Source: Nocardioidaceae bacterium (lineage in GTDB: Bacteria; Actinomycetota; Actinomycetes; Propionibacteriales; Nocardioidaceae). From it: a DNA stretch of 64,000 nt. Made by a program: the position numbers and the translations under genes. The notes below the pieces were generated by a model. It ran no database searches and was not told the DNA's origin. It saw only the letters and a list, made by a program, of their open reading frames with translations. The stretch is from contig CP076053.1 in assembly GCA_018672315.1 (NCBI GenBank), positions 1,537,827 through 1,601,826 of the forward strand, written 5' to 3'. Shown here one piece after another: positions 23,536 through 31,821 of this stretch. Each line of letters starts with the position of its first letter. Positions within the stretch are counted from its first letter, which is position 1.

Positions 23536-25200
23536 GTGAGGCGAGGTGGACGCGGACCGGCAGCGGGCGAGCGGTCCGTCGCTGCCCGCATCCTGAGCCT
23601 GCTCGCCGCGCTCGTGCTCGTGCTCGTCGTGGTCGCCACGGTCCTGGCCGTCGTCGACGCCCGCCGGGACGCCCGCGACGTCGCCCGCTCCCAGGCACTG
23701 GCCACGGCGTGGGCGGTCGCCGGCGCTCCCAGCGTGCGCGACGCCCTGGCCGACTCCGACCCGTCGCGGAGGATCCAGCCCTACGCCGAGCGGGTCCGCC
23801 GTGACACGGGCGTCGACTTCGTGGTCGTGATGGATCTGGACCGCACCCGCTTCTCCCACCCGATGCCCGACCTGATCGGTGAGAGCTTCGTCGGAGGCCT
23901 GGGCGGAGCGCCGGAAGGGCGCGCCTTCACCCAGCAGTACGAGGGGACGCTCGGACCGTCCGAGCGCGCGGTCGTGCCGGTGGTCGACGGCTCCCGGCCA
24001 GACGGCGGTTCGGTGATCGCGCTCGTCTCGGCCGGGGTGACCCTCGAGAAGGTCGATGCGGGCCTGCGGGGCGAGCTCGCCTGGGTGCTGGCCGCAGCGG
24101 TCGCCGTGCTCGGTCTCGGGTACGCCGGCGCCTGGGGGGTCGTACGCCGTCTGCGGCGCGACACGCACGGCCTCGGACCTGGGGAGATCGCGCGGATCTA
24201 CGAGTACCACCAGGCCGTGCTCCACGCGGTCCGTGAGGGCCTGCTGCTGCTGGACGCCCGCGGCGTCGTGCAGCTCGCCAACGACGAGGCGCAGCGACTC
24301 CTCGGGCTGCCCGGCGCCGTCGCGGGTCGTCGTCTCGACGACCTCGGCCTGCCGCCCTCCCTGGTCTCGGCCGTCGGGGCCGGCGCGGACGAGCACGACG
24401 CCGTCCACGTCGTCGGCGACCACGTGCTGGTGGTCAGCGCCACCCCCGCGGTCGCGCGCGGCCGGGAGGTGGGATCGGTCGTGACGCTGCGTGACCGCAC
24501 CGAGCTGCAGGAGACGATGGGCGAGCTCGACACCGTGCGGGGACTGACCGACTCGTTGCGGGCTCAGCAGCACGAGGCGGCCAACCGGCTCCACACCGTG
24601 GTGTCCCTGATCGAGACGGGCCGCACCGCACAGGCGGTCGAGTTCGCCACCGGCGAGCTGCACGTCGTACGCCGTCTCACCGACGACGTGCTCGCCGCCG
24701 CGGGCGAGCCGGTGCTCGGTGCGCTCCTGCTCGCGAAGCTGTCGCAGGCCGAGGAGCGTGGTATCACGCTGACCCTCCACGGGGCCCTGCCCGCGCGGGA
24801 GGACCTGCCGACCCGCGACCTAGTCACCGTGGTGGGCAACCTCATCGACAACGCCCTCGAGGCCGTCGAGGCCGTCGAGGCCGTCGAGGCCCGGAGCACC
24901 TCCCTGCCGGCGGGCGGGGCCGTCCGCGAGGTGTCCTGCCACCTCGACGGCGACGAGGAGGGTCTGGTGGTGACCGTCGGCGACAGCGGAGACGGCACCG
25001 GCGGCCGCGACCTCGCCGATCTGCAGGTCCGCGGCGTGACGACCAAGGGGGCAGCGGACGGACGCGGCATCGGCCTCGCCCTCGTGACGCAGGCCGTGCG
25101 TCGTCACGGTGGAGAGATCACGCTCGGCGTCTCCGACCTCGGGGGCGCGGAGTTCCAGGTGGAGATCCCTCTCGCCGGGGTGAGGACGGTGCGCTCGTGA
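23536..25200 (+). CDS. CitA/DcuS-type sensor histidine kinase
   Basis: This 554-residue membrane kinase has a first membrane helix at about residues 17-40, an extracytoplasmic Cache-type sensor (about 41-170) and a second helix (about 175-200). A PAS domain, an H-box (RAQQHEAANRLHTVVSL) and an HATPase domain follow, with NLIDNALEA (N-box), GDSGDG and RGIGLALV. The Cache domain should bind a di- or tricarboxylate and the PAS relays the signal. It overlaps the response-regulator gene by four bases. Start choice is uncertain: GTG 23536 lacks a clear ribosome site, but earlier starts lie in the transporter promoter. A 9-bp repeat interrupts the N-box region. Confidence 0.85.
   Translation: MRRGGRGPAAGERSVAARILSLLAALVLVLVVVATVLAVVDARRDARDVARSQALATAWAVAGAPSVRDALADSDPSRRIQPYAERVRRDTGVDFVVVMDLDRTRFSHPMPDLIGESFVGGLGGAPEGRAFTQQYEGTLGPSERAVVPVVDGSRPDGGSVIALVSAGVTLEKVDAGLRGELAWVLAAAVAVLGLGYAGAWGVVRRLRRDTHGLGPGEIARIYEYHQAVLHAVREGLLLLDARGVVQLANDEAQRLLGLPGAVAGRRLDDLGLPPSLVSAVGAGADEHDAVHVVGDHVLVVSATPAVARGREVGSVVTLRDRTELQETMGELDTVRGLTDSLRAQQHEAANRLHTVVSLIETGRTAQAVEFATGELHVVRRLTDDVLAAAGEPVLGALLLAKLSQAEERGITLTLHGALPAREDLPTRDLVTVVGNLIDNALEAVEAVEAVEARSTSLPAGGAVREVSCHLDGDEEGLVVTVGDSGDGTGGRDLADLQVRGVTTKGAADGRGIGLALVTQAVRRHGGEITLGVSDLGGAEFQVEIPLAGVRTVRS
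24859..24891 (+). repeat. 9-bp in-frame tandem repeat inside the kinase N-box
   Basis: GAGGCCGTC is present in three full copies plus six bases of a fourth, encoding E-A-V units directly after NLIDNAL. It is a slippage-prone tract that could change the kinase in steps of three residues. Confidence 0.8.
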
Positions 25201-25892
25201 GCATCCGGGTGCTCGTGGTCGAGGACGAGGAGATCCCGGCGCAGGTGCACGCCGACTACGTCGGCCGCCTGGAGGGCTTCGAGCTGGTCGCGGTGACGCG
25301 GTCGGCCCGCGACGCCCACCGGACCCTGCGTCAGGACCCGACGATCGACCTGGTGCTCCTCGACCTCAACCTGCCCGACGGACACGGTCTGCGACTGGTG
25401 CAGCAGCTGCACGCGGAGCAGGCGACCTGCGACGTCCTCGCGGTGACTGCCGCCCGGGACGCACAGGTCGTGCGGCGCGCGATCGCTCTCGGGGTGGTCG
25501 GCTACCTCATCAAGCCCTTCACGTTCGCCATGTTCCGCAGCCGGCTCGAGACGTACGCCGCCTATCGCGCCGAGGCGTCCGCGGCACCGGACCTCGTCGT
25601 CCAGCACGAGGTCGACCAGCTGCTCGTCGCGCTGCGGCCGCGAGGAGCGACCACGGCGTATCCGAAGGGGATCAACGCCGACACCCTGCGCCTGGTCGTC
25701 GACTGCCTGCGGGCGGCGGAGGAGGACGTCTCGGCGAGCGAGCTGGCGCTCTCCGCGGGCGTCTCGCGGGTGACCGCCCGGCGGTACCTCGAGCACCTGC
25801 ACGAGGAGGGCAGCCTGACCCGACGTCCGCGCTACGTGGCCAGCGGACGTCCCGAGACGGCCTACCGCTGGGTCGACCGCGGCCCCGCCTGA
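25197..25892 (+). CDS. CitB/DcuR-type response regulator
   Basis: This 231-residue protein has an N-terminal receiver domain with acidic pocket VVEDEE, phospho-acceptor Asp in LVLLDLNLPDG (about residue 56) and the conserved Lys in LIKPF (about 105). The C-terminal domain has a helix-turn-helix, SASELALSAGVSRVTARRYLEHL, typical of the DcuR/CitB class. The GTG start overlaps the kinase stop (GTGA). Together they should activate the divergent DASS transporter gene when an external carboxylate is sensed. The gene ends just before a strong stem-loop. Confidence 0.9.
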   Translation: MSIRVLVVEDEEIPAQVHADYVGRLEGFELVAVTRSARDAHRTLRQDPTIDLVLLDLNLPDGHGLRLVQQLHAEQATCDVLAVTAARDAQVVRRAIALGVVGYLIKPFTFAMFRSRLETYAAYRAEASAAPDLVVQHEVDQLLVALRPRGATTAYPKGINADTLRLVVDCLRAAEEDVSASELALSAGVSRVTARRYLEHLHEEGSLTRRPRYVASGRPETAYRWVDRGPA

Positions 25893-25896
25893 GACG

Positions 25897-25941
25897 ACGA
25901 GCGCCCGCCCGGGACCGCGGGGGTCCGGGGCGGGCGCTCGT
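25897..25941. terminator. Strong bidirectional terminator
   Basis: A 14-bp perfect stem (ACGAGCGCCCGCCC/GGGCGGGCGCTCGT) continues into an inner GGACC/GGTCC pairing. It starts four bases after the response-regulator stop and lies between that gene and a convergent one. Confidence 0.85.
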
Positions 25942-25973
25942 TCGTGCTCCTGGGCGCTGCGGCGCGGGGAGAC

Positions 25974-26255
25974 TCAGCCCTGCTGGCCGAGCGCGAACTG
26001 CACGTTGCCCGAGTCGTCCACGCCGGCGTCGAGCACGGCGTTGTCGAGCGCGGCAGCGGCCTCGGTCTCGAGGTAGACGACGGCGCCACCCTGCTCGACG
26101 ACCTGGTCGCCCGGCTCGGGCTGGGTCGCGGGGGCGATCCCGAAGCCCTCCTGCTCGCCCTCGACGGTGGCGATGCGGAGGTGGACGTCCTCGCTGCCGG
26201 GCTGGGCGGCGAGCTGCTGGACGATGGAGGAGGCGTTCTCGGTGAGAGTCAGCAT
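25974..26255 (-). CDS. HesB/IscA-like protein lacking cluster-binding cysteines
   Basis: This 93-residue protein has the A-type scaffold outline: MLTLTENASSIVQQL, then GSEDVHLRIA, PEPGDQVVEQGGAVVYL and EAAAALDNAVLDAGVD. No Cys is present, so the three iron-sulfur ligands of true IscA/ErpA proteins are absent. Actinobacterial relatives of this type are common and have no proven role. The ATG at 26253-26255 begins right at the conserved domain, with only a weak AAAGG upstream. It is monocistronic and convergent with the response-regulator gene across a shared terminator. Confidence 0.7.
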   Translation of the reverse strand: MLTLTENASSIVQQLAAQPGSEDVHLRIATVEGEQEGFGIAPATQPEPGDQVVEQGGAVVYLETEAAAALDNAVLDAGVDDSGNVQFALGQQG

Positions 26256-26334
26256 GGGGCCTTTCGCGTGAATCGGGTGTAAACCGTCCACCGTACGCAC
26301 CTCACACGCTCACGCAACCCGGTCGCGCGCTCGC

Positions 26335-26706
26335 TCAGGCTCCCCAGGGCTTCGTCGGCTGCAGCACGGCCTCCTCGAGCGCGGCCGTCCGCAGGGCGGT
26401 GACCTGCTGGTACCCGGGATCCCCGACCATGTCGAGGAACGCCTGTCGGCTGGGGTAGCGCACGAGCAGCACGGCGTCCCAGGCCTGGCCGTCCTCCGCG
26501 ACCAGGGCGGAGGTGCCTGAGCCGGCGTACAGGACCTCGCCGCCGACCCGCGGCAGGAAGGTCTCCCCGACGGCGCGGGAGTAGTCCTTGTACGAGCGCC
26601 TGCCCGCCTCGTCCTTCCAGCGCAGCAGGTTCAGCATGACGACGGGGCCGCCGTCGTCGTCGGCGAGGAACTGCTTCAGGTCCGGTCCTGTGGGGTCGAT
26701 GGCCAT
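26335..26706 (-). CDS. DUF1330-domain protein
   Basis: This 123-residue soluble protein fits the DUF1330 (dimeric ferredoxin-like alpha/beta barrel) family. It has VVMLNLLRWKDEAGRRSYKDYSRAV near the start, then VLYAGSGTSALVAEDGQAWDAVLLVRYPSRQAFLDM. The function is unknown; relatives resemble monooxygenase/isomerase-like dimeric barrels. The ATG at 26704-26706 was chosen because the family motif starts shortly after; an in-frame ATG six codons upstream is possible. It precedes no partner and may share a transcript with the SRPBCC gene 43 bases upstream. Confidence 0.75.
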   Translation of the reverse strand: MAIDPTGPDLKQFLADDDGGPVVMLNLLRWKDEAGRRSYKDYSRAVGETFLPRVGGEVLYAGSGTSALVAEDGQAWDAVLLVRYPSRQAFLDMVGDPGYQQVTALRTAALEEAVLQPTKPWGA

Positions 26707-26749
26707 GACCCGACCCTGACGCATCGGCGCGCCGGTCCGCGCGCCCGCC

Positions 26750-27193
26750 TCAGGACGTCGGGCGGCGGTTCTCCACGATGAGCCGCAACCGGCGGATCGT
26801 CTCGTGGTTGCGCCAGTGCAGCGGACCCTGACGCAGCACGGACGGGACGAGCCGTGCGGGCCCGGAGCGCACGTCCTCCTCGATCCGCAGCTCCGTGCCG
26901 CTGCCGTGGGGGGTGAGGTGGAGGCGTACGCGGGCATCACCCGAGGGCCAGGCGCGGGCCCGCAGTTGCAGCATCGAGCCGGGACGGCACTCCTCGACCT
27001 CGGTGACGTCGTCCACCACGAACGGCCACACGCCCACCGAGTGGTGCAACCGCGCCCCCGCGGCGGGCCAGTCGTCGTCGACCTCGCGCATCCGCGTGGC
27101 GCCGACGACGAACAACGGGTACAGCCAGCCGTCGGCGAGCACGTCCCAGACCTGGTCGGGCGTCGCGTCCACGACGCGTCGGTTGCTGCTCAT
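26750..27193 (-). CDS. SRPBCC-family (polyketide cyclase-like) protein
   Basis: This 147-residue protein has the START/Bet v 1-like pattern: a strand with RRVVDATPDQVWDVLADGWLYPLFVVGA, a central GARLHHSVGVWP and a late GTELRIEEDV strand before a long C-terminal helix. Such proteins form a hydrophobic cavity that binds lipids or aromatic ligands. Some are cyclases and many are simply binding proteins. No catalytic residue can be named. It follows the 90-residue hypothetical gene by 25 bases, and both may belong to one leftward transcript. Confidence 0.78.
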   Translation of the reverse strand: MSSNRRVVDATPDQVWDVLADGWLYPLFVVGATRMREVDDDWPAAGARLHHSVGVWPFVVDDVTEVEECRPGSMLQLRARAWPSGDARVRLHLTPHGSGTELRIEEDVRSGPARLVPSVLRQGPLHWRNHETIRRLRLIVENRRPTS

Positions 27194-27218
27194 GCGGTCA
27201 CCTCTGCTCGGTGGGGGA

Positions 27219-27491
27219 TCAGGTGCCCGGAACGGCCCTGGCGCGGAGCCAGGACTGGGTGCCGGACGGGAGGTAGCGGATCTTCGGGGCGCCGTCGCAC
27301 GGCGTCACCAGGAGAGCGGCGTCGTCGGGCAGCTCCCACTTCACCGCGTGGAAGACACGGGAGAGGCTCTCGGTGCTGTCGACGAGCACGAGGTGCTCCT
27401 CGACGCGCCGGACCTCCCGCCACGGTCCGTTCGAGGAGCCGTCGAGGTCGGCGGGGATCACGGCGTCGCTCCAGGCCACGAAGACGGTCAC
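27219..27491 (-). CDS. Hypothetical 90-residue protein
   Basis: I do not recognise this family. The protein is soluble and mixed alpha/beta in appearance, with no signal peptide, membrane segment or Cys cluster apart from one Cys (TPCDG). Its GTG start is preceded by AAGGAG at a good distance, which supports translation. It lies between the glycosyltransferase gene (22 bases upstream) and the SRPBCC gene and is probably co-transcribed with them. Confidence 0.65.
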   Translation of the reverse strand: MTVFVAWSDAVIPADLDGSSNGPWREVRRVEEHLVLVDSTESLSRVFHAVKWELPDDAALLVTPCDGAPKIRYLPSGTQSWLRARAVPGT

Positions 27492-27513
27492 CCGAGCACT
27501 CCTTCCCCGCCGC

Positions 27514-28620
27514 TCACGCCTTCATGGGCCGCAGGCGCGTGGCGAGGTCGAGGGCATCGGCGTACACCTCGTCGTACGCGCGTGTCACCTGCGCACGCTG
27601 CGCGCGGCGTGCGTCGACGGTCGCACCCCACCTCGGCCGCTCGTCGTACGCCCGGCGCACCGCGGCGGTCAGGGACGCCTCGTCGAGCCCGGACTCGTCA
27701 TGACCGTAGGTCAGCACCGGGCCCTGGTCGGCGAAGAAGCCGCACGAGGGGGCGAGCACCGTCGTGCCGACGTCGCGGCAGGCCTCGAGCCAGCCGGAGT
27801 GGGTGCCGAAGCGGTAGGGCAGCACCGAGAGGTCCAGCGAGGCGAGGTAGGCCCACAGGTCGGCGTCGGGCAGGAAGTCGTGCACGTGCAGCTCGACGTC
27901 GTCACGCTCGGCGAGGTCGCGCAACAGCGAGCTCGTGGTCGGGGCGTGCGCCGCGCCGCCCTCCATGACCTCGGTGTGCACGTTGACCTGGAGCACCGCG
28001 TCGGGCAGGTCGCCGACGGCCCGGGCGAGGGCCGGCAGCACCGCGTCGGGATCCATCGAGGCGCGCAGGCTCTTGGCGTGCACCCCGACGCGGAACGGGC
28101 CGTCGGGTCGGGGGCGCGAGGCGTACGCCTCCATCGTCGGGAGGTCGACCACGTGCGGGTGCGGGATCACGGTCGCCTCCCGGTCCCACCGCCGTCGGAT
28201 CTCCGCTGCCGCACCCTCGGTGAGGGTCACCAGACCCTCCGCGGCCGGCACGAGCACGTCGAGCTGGGCGTCGTGCAGCGCCCGGTCCACGTGGTGGGGG
28301 TTGCGGAGGTCGTGGACGGTGAAGACGAAGGGGCGACCGCGTGCGTGCACGGCGTCGACGACCTCGGCGAGGCGACTCGGCTCCCACGCGTCGAACCCGA
28401 AGTGCAGGTGGAAGACGTCGAACTCGGCCTGCGCGACCCAGGTCGGCGACAGCATCGCGGGCGGCCACCACTGGCCGGGCTGCGGCCGCGGCACCCGGGG
28501 GACGGGGTCCGGCAGACGCCGCGGGCCGTCGCCCTCGAGGGGGGCGAGGTGGCGTACGTACACGTGCTGGTGCGGCACGGACGCGACGACGACCGGCGCC
28601 GGGAGGGTTCGAGTGGTCAC
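27514..28620 (-). CDS. GT4-like glycosyltransferase
   Basis: This 368-residue cytosolic protein has the two-Rossmann GT-B outline. An N-terminal acceptor half contains FDVFHLHFGFDAWEPSRL and FVFTVHDLRNPH, and a C-terminal donor half contains PFRVGVHAKSLRA, LHVHDFLPDADLWAYLASLDLSVLPYRFGTHSGWLEACRDVGT. The last block is the usual nucleotide-sugar site, where a Glu of the E-x7-E type appears as WLEACRD. It probably transfers a sugar in envelope or secondary-metabolite synthesis. Donor and acceptor are unknown. It starts at GTG 28618-28620. No other glycan gene is nearby. Confidence 0.75.
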   Translation of the reverse strand: MTTRTLPAPVVVASVPHQHVYVRHLAPLEGDGPRRLPDPVPRVPRPQPGQWWPPAMLSPTWVAQAEFDVFHLHFGFDAWEPSRLAEVVDAVHARGRPFVFTVHDLRNPHHVDRALHDAQLDVLVPAAEGLVTLTEGAAAEIRRRWDREATVIPHPHVVDLPTMEAYASRPRPDGPFRVGVHAKSLRASMDPDAVLPALARAVGDLPDAVLQVNVHTEVMEGGAAHAPTTSSLLRDLAERDDVELHVHDFLPDADLWAYLASLDLSVLPYRFGTHSGWLEACRDVGTTVLAPSCGFFADQGPVLTYGHDESGLDEASLTAAVRRAYDERPRWGATVDARRAQRAQVTRAYDEVYADALDLATRLRPMKA

Positions 28621-28674
28621 CCTCGATGCGTTGCCGATCTGGGCGTACGCACACGCACCCGCGGGGGTGGGACC

Positions 28675-29049
28675 TCAGCCGCGGCGCCGCCCCAGCACCC
28701 GGACCAGGCGCCAGCCGACCATGAGCACCACGAGGCTGAGCAGGGCGACCACGAGGAAGGCCGGGTCCAGGCCGCGTCCCGAGAGCCCACGCAGGGTCAT
28801 CCCCACCACGAAGGTCGTCGCGACGACCACGGCCCCGCCGCGGACCGAGCCGACCGCCGGACCACGCGGGACCGCCAGGGCCAGCGCCACGTGGGCGGCC
28901 ACGACGGCGACGGCGAAGGGCCACGCGATGGTCGCCACCGTCCACACCGCGCTGCCGGGCTCGTGGGACTGGCGACCGGCCGCCGCGAACGCGACGACGG
29001 CGACCAGGTCGGCGGCGAGGGCGGGGAGGGCGGGGCGCCAGGAGCTCAC
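28675..29049 (-). CDS. DUF3054-family membrane protein
   Basis: This 124-residue protein has four membrane helices and the DUF3054 opening (ALAADLVAVVAFAAAGRQSHEPG), followed by a WTVATIAWPFAVAVV helix and the TLRGLSGRGLDPAFLVVAL block. The family is widespread in actinobacteria and has no assigned function. The GTG at 29047-29049 overlaps the stop of the small gene upstream (GTGA), so translation is coupled. It is the last of three overlapping membrane-protein genes. Confidence 0.8.
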   Translation of the reverse strand: MSSWRPALPALAADLVAVVAFAAAGRQSHEPGSAVWTVATIAWPFAVAVVAAHVALALAVPRGPAVGSVRGGAVVVATTFVVGMTLRGLSGRGLDPAFLVVALLSLVVLMVGWRLVRVLGRRRG

Positions 29050-29237
29050 TCCTCGCAGTGTGCCCGCCCGGTGCTGCTGAGCCACACGAGTCCCGCCCAG
29101 CCCAGCGACGCGCTCTCGCGGAGGCCCAGACGCGTCCACGGCGTACGCCGCCGCTCCGGTGCGGTCGCCCGGCCCAGCGCGATCAGCCACGCCGCGACGA
29201 GGAGCGCCCACAGGCCGAGGCCTACCACTGGTGCCAC
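29046..29237 (-). CDS. Small membrane protein (63 aa), middle gene of a coupled trio
   Basis: This 63-residue protein has one clear membrane helix at about residues 4-21 and a second, weaker hydrophobic stretch at about 43-54. A basic stretch (RATAPERRRTPWTR) lies between them. It starts with GTG inside the end of the preceding small gene and ends within the GTG of the DUF3054 gene. The double overlap is the main support for it being real. No family is recognised. Confidence 0.55.
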   Translation of the reverse strand: MAPVVGLGLWALLVAAWLIALGRATAPERRRTPWTRLGLRESASLGWAGLVWLSSTGRAHCEE

Positions 29238-29389
29238 CCCGAGGAGTTCAGCGGACGACGGCTGCTCGGCGCCGGGCGCGAACGCGGCCGGCAGTCTCGA
29301 GCGATGCAGACGGCCGTGAGGGCCATGAGGACGAGGAAGAGCGCGACGGAGAGGACGGCGAGGGCGGTGAGGGTCAGCGGCATCGTCAT
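29222..29389 (-). CDS. Small membrane protein (55 aa), first gene of a coupled trio
   Basis: The frame MTMPLTLTALAVLSVALFLV continues as one strong membrane helix to about residue 30. A short basic tail (RDCRPRSRPAPSSRR) follows and the frame ends at TAG 29222-29224. GAGGG just upstream of the ATG may serve as ribosome site. It overlaps the next small gene by 16 bases. Topology should be N-terminus out or membrane-embedded with a cytosolic basic tail. No homologue is recognised. Confidence 0.5.
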   Translation of the reverse strand: MTMPLTLTALAVLSVALFLVLMALTAVCIARDCRPRSRPAPSSRRPLNSSGWHQW

Positions 29390-29609
29390 GCCCTCACGCT
29401 CGTCGCTGCGGCGCAGGTGTCACAGATCCACGGACCGAGGCCGTGGACTGGCCACGGCGGAGCCGGTGAGCAGGCCACCGGGGCGGGAGTGGACTCGTGG
29501 GGCCGTGGGACCGTGCGTCGAGAGGTCATGGCAAGAAGCGTGCGTCAAGTGGAGATGCTGCCACGAGTGGCTGCTCTGCCTCCATGCATCGCTTTCCTGC
29601 CATCGCGCG

Positions 29610-29615
29610 TACGCT
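29610..29615 (+). promoter_or_regulatory. -10 element of a likely leaderless promoter (GlxA-type gene)
   Basis: TACGCT lies exactly six bases before the ATG at 29622 with no ribosome site between. The 230-base divergent gap upstream also has the inverted repeat TCCACGG-N7-CCGTGGA at 29427-29447, a possible regulator site. Confidence 0.5.
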
Positions 29616-29621
29616 GGGTCG

Positions 29622-30584
29622 ATGCGCACCATCGCCGTCGTCGTGGAGGAGGGCGTCGAGGCCTTCGGCCTCGGTTGCCTGGTCGAGGTGTGGGCGGAGC
29701 CCTACCACCCCGAGGACGACAACCCCGTCTTCGACTTCCGGCTCTGCTCCTCGACCCCGGGCACGGTGCGCGGGCGGACGCTCGAGCTGACCGTCGAGGA
29801 GTCGTTGGACTGGGCGGCCGGAGCCGATCTGGTGGCCATCACGCCGGCGAGCCAGGACAGCCGACCACCCTCGGCGGCGGTGACGGAGCTGCTGCAGCAC
29901 GCGGACGGCCGGGGCGCCGACGTGCTGGCGCACTGCTCGGCGGTCTTCGCGCTCGGGGAGGCCGGGCTGCTCGACGGGCGCGGGTGCACCACGCACTGGC
30001 GCTTCGCCGCGCAGCTCGCACAGCAGTTCCCGGACGCGGACGTGCGCCCCGACGTCCTCTACGTGCACGACGGCAACGTGCTCACGGGGGCGGGGTCCGC
30101 GGCCAGCCTGGACGCGTCGCTCCACCTGATGCGGGACCGGTTCGGCGCTCGTCACGCCAACGCCGCGGCGCGGCGCATCGTGGTGCCGCCGCACCGCGAC
30201 GGCGGGCAGGCGCAGTTCATCGCCGCGCCCGTGCGCGAGGTCGAGGCGGAGACGTTCGGACCACTCCTGGACTGGATCGCCGCGCATCTCGCCGAGCGTC
30301 TCGACGTGCCCTCACTGGCGCGCCGGGCGATGATGTCGGAGCGTACGTTCGCGCGCCGCTTCCGCGACGAGACCGGCAGCACGCCGCACGCCTGGGTGAC
30401 CGGGCAGCGTGTCCAGCGGGCCGAGGAACTGCTCGAGACCAGCTCGCTCTCGGTCGAGGAGGTCGCTCGGGCCGTGGGGTTCGGCAACGCGGCGACGCTG
30501 CGAGCGCACTTCGGCAGGGTGCGGGGCATCAGCCCGGCCATCTACCGACAGCGGTTCAGCCGGACGACGGGAGCATCCGTCTAG
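29622..30584 (+). CDS. GlxA-type AraC-family regulator with DJ-1/PfpI domain
   Basis: This 320-residue regulator has an N-terminal DJ-1/PfpI-like domain (MRTIAVVVEEGVEAF; Cys in AHCSAVFALGEAGLLDG) and a C-terminal AraC domain with two helix-turn-helix motifs (LDVPSLARRAMMSERTFARRF; LSVEEVARAVGFGNAATLRAHF). GlxA-like proteins control nitrogen or amine metabolism genes in several genera, and the DJ-1 domain is thought to sense a ligand. No obvious target operon adjoins it; the small-membrane-protein trio is divergent. The start agrees with the leaderless promoter. Confidence 0.88.
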   Translation: MRTIAVVVEEGVEAFGLGCLVEVWAEPYHPEDDNPVFDFRLCSSTPGTVRGRTLELTVEESLDWAAGADLVAITPASQDSRPPSAAVTELLQHADGRGADVLAHCSAVFALGEAGLLDGRGCTTHWRFAAQLAQQFPDADVRPDVLYVHDGNVLTGAGSAASLDASLHLMRDRFGARHANAAARRIVVPPHRDGGQAQFIAAPVREVEAETFGPLLDWIAAHLAERLDVPSLARRAMMSERTFARRFRDETGSTPHAWVTGQRVQRAEELLETSSLSVEEVARAVGFGNAATLRAHFGRVRGISPAIYRQRFSRTTGASV

Positions 30585-30630
30585 ACGGCTGATCAGCGGC
30601 AGGGCGAGTTCTGTCGGTGGTCGAACGTAC

Positions 30631-31821
30631 GTGGGGGGTGCACCTGGCGATCGGTCGGGGTGGGTCTCGCAGTGCGACCTGGTGGGGTGGTTGGCCGAGT
30701 CGTTGCCGGTGACCCGGGCCGAGGCCGGGCGGCGGGTCAGGGTCGCGCGTGATCTCGACACCGAGGACCACGCACCGGTGGCCGCGGCGATGGCTACTGG
30801 GAGGGTCTCGGCTGCCCAGGCCGCGGTGATCATCGAGGCCCTGGACCGGGTCCCTGCCGAAGCGACCGTCGGTGCAGACGAGGGCGGGCAGGCGGGTTCG
30901 GCACGGGACGCCGCTGGTGTCCATCTGATCGAGGCCGCGCGCACCTGGCACGTCCCGGCGCTGCGGAAGCTCGGGCGTCGTATCCACGAGGTCATCGACC
31001 CCGATGATGCCGATGAGCGGGAGGCAACCCGGTTGGCCGTACAGGAGGATGCGGCGCACGAGCGGTGCTCGTTGTCGATGGCCCAGGATGCGCAGGGGTC
31101 ATGGGTGGGCCGGTTCGTGCTGCCCGAGCTGACCGGGTCGATGCTCCACAAGGCCCTCACCGCGATCGCGAACCCCGCCCGCACCACCGACGAGGCCATC
31201 GGCCACCACGACCAACTCGGTCAGGCGGCAGCACGACGTTCGCCGAGCCTGAAGCTCGGGGAGGCGTTCTGTGAGTACGTCGAACGGTTCCCCGCCACCG
31301 CGCTGCCCGCTGCCGCGGGTGGTGCGGCGACGATCGTGGTGACGACCACTCTCACCGACCTCCAGACCGACCTCCAGACCGACCTCCGGACCGCCCTGGG
31401 TGCAGAGGTCGCTCGCGCAGCCACTCTGGACACCGGTGGGCGGCTCTCCGCGGGCGAGGCCCGCCGTCTGGCCTGCTCTGGCGGCATCGTCCCTGTCGTC
31501 CTCGACGGCAAGTCCCAGCCGCTGGACCTCGGGCGTGAACGCCGCCTCCACTCCCGCGCGCAGCGTCTCGCGATGACCGTCCGCGACGGCGGCTGCCGGG
31601 CTCATGGGTGTGACTGGCCGCCGGGCATGTGTCACGCCCACCACCTGCGGCCCTGGTCCCAGGGCGGACACACCACCGTCGATGACGGCATCCTGCTCTG
31701 CCCGGCGGCACCACCGCCTCGCCCACCGACCCGGCGTACAGCTCAGGATCGACGAGCAGGGCCGCGTGCACCTCGAGCCTGTGCACCACGGCGTGGGCCC
31801 ACCCGGGGGCGGGAGAGGCGA
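30631..31821 (+). pseudogene. Decayed DUF222/HNH endonuclease gene (13E12 type)
   Basis: The frame carries the DUF222 core (TRAEAGRRVRVARDLD; GRVSAAQAAVIIEAL; ISAGEARRLACSGGIVPVVL-like region) and an HNH block (CRAHGCDWPPG, then CHAHHLRPWSQGG and DGILLC). Two defects are clear. About 100 N-terminal residues expected for the family are missing, because the GlxA-type gene ends directly upstream. One extra G at 31704-31705 shifts the frame just before the final HNH histidines. The true continuation (RHHRLAHRPGVQLRIDEQG) is found in the +1 frame. The tail then meets the opposing MocR gene. A sequencing error could explain the shift but not the truncation. Confidence 0.85.
31357..31392 (+). repeat. 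12-bp tandem repeat inside the HNH pseudogene
   Basis: GACCTCCAGACC occurs twice and then once as GACCTCCGGACC, encoding T-D-L-Q units. It is a local expansion within the variable linker between the DUF222 and HNH parts. Confidence 0.8.

Noticed and set aside
29420-29632. Possible 70-codon leftward gene between the small-membrane trio and the GlxA-type gene
   Set aside because: Its start overlaps the GlxA-type start codon and it has no ribosome site or recognisable features.
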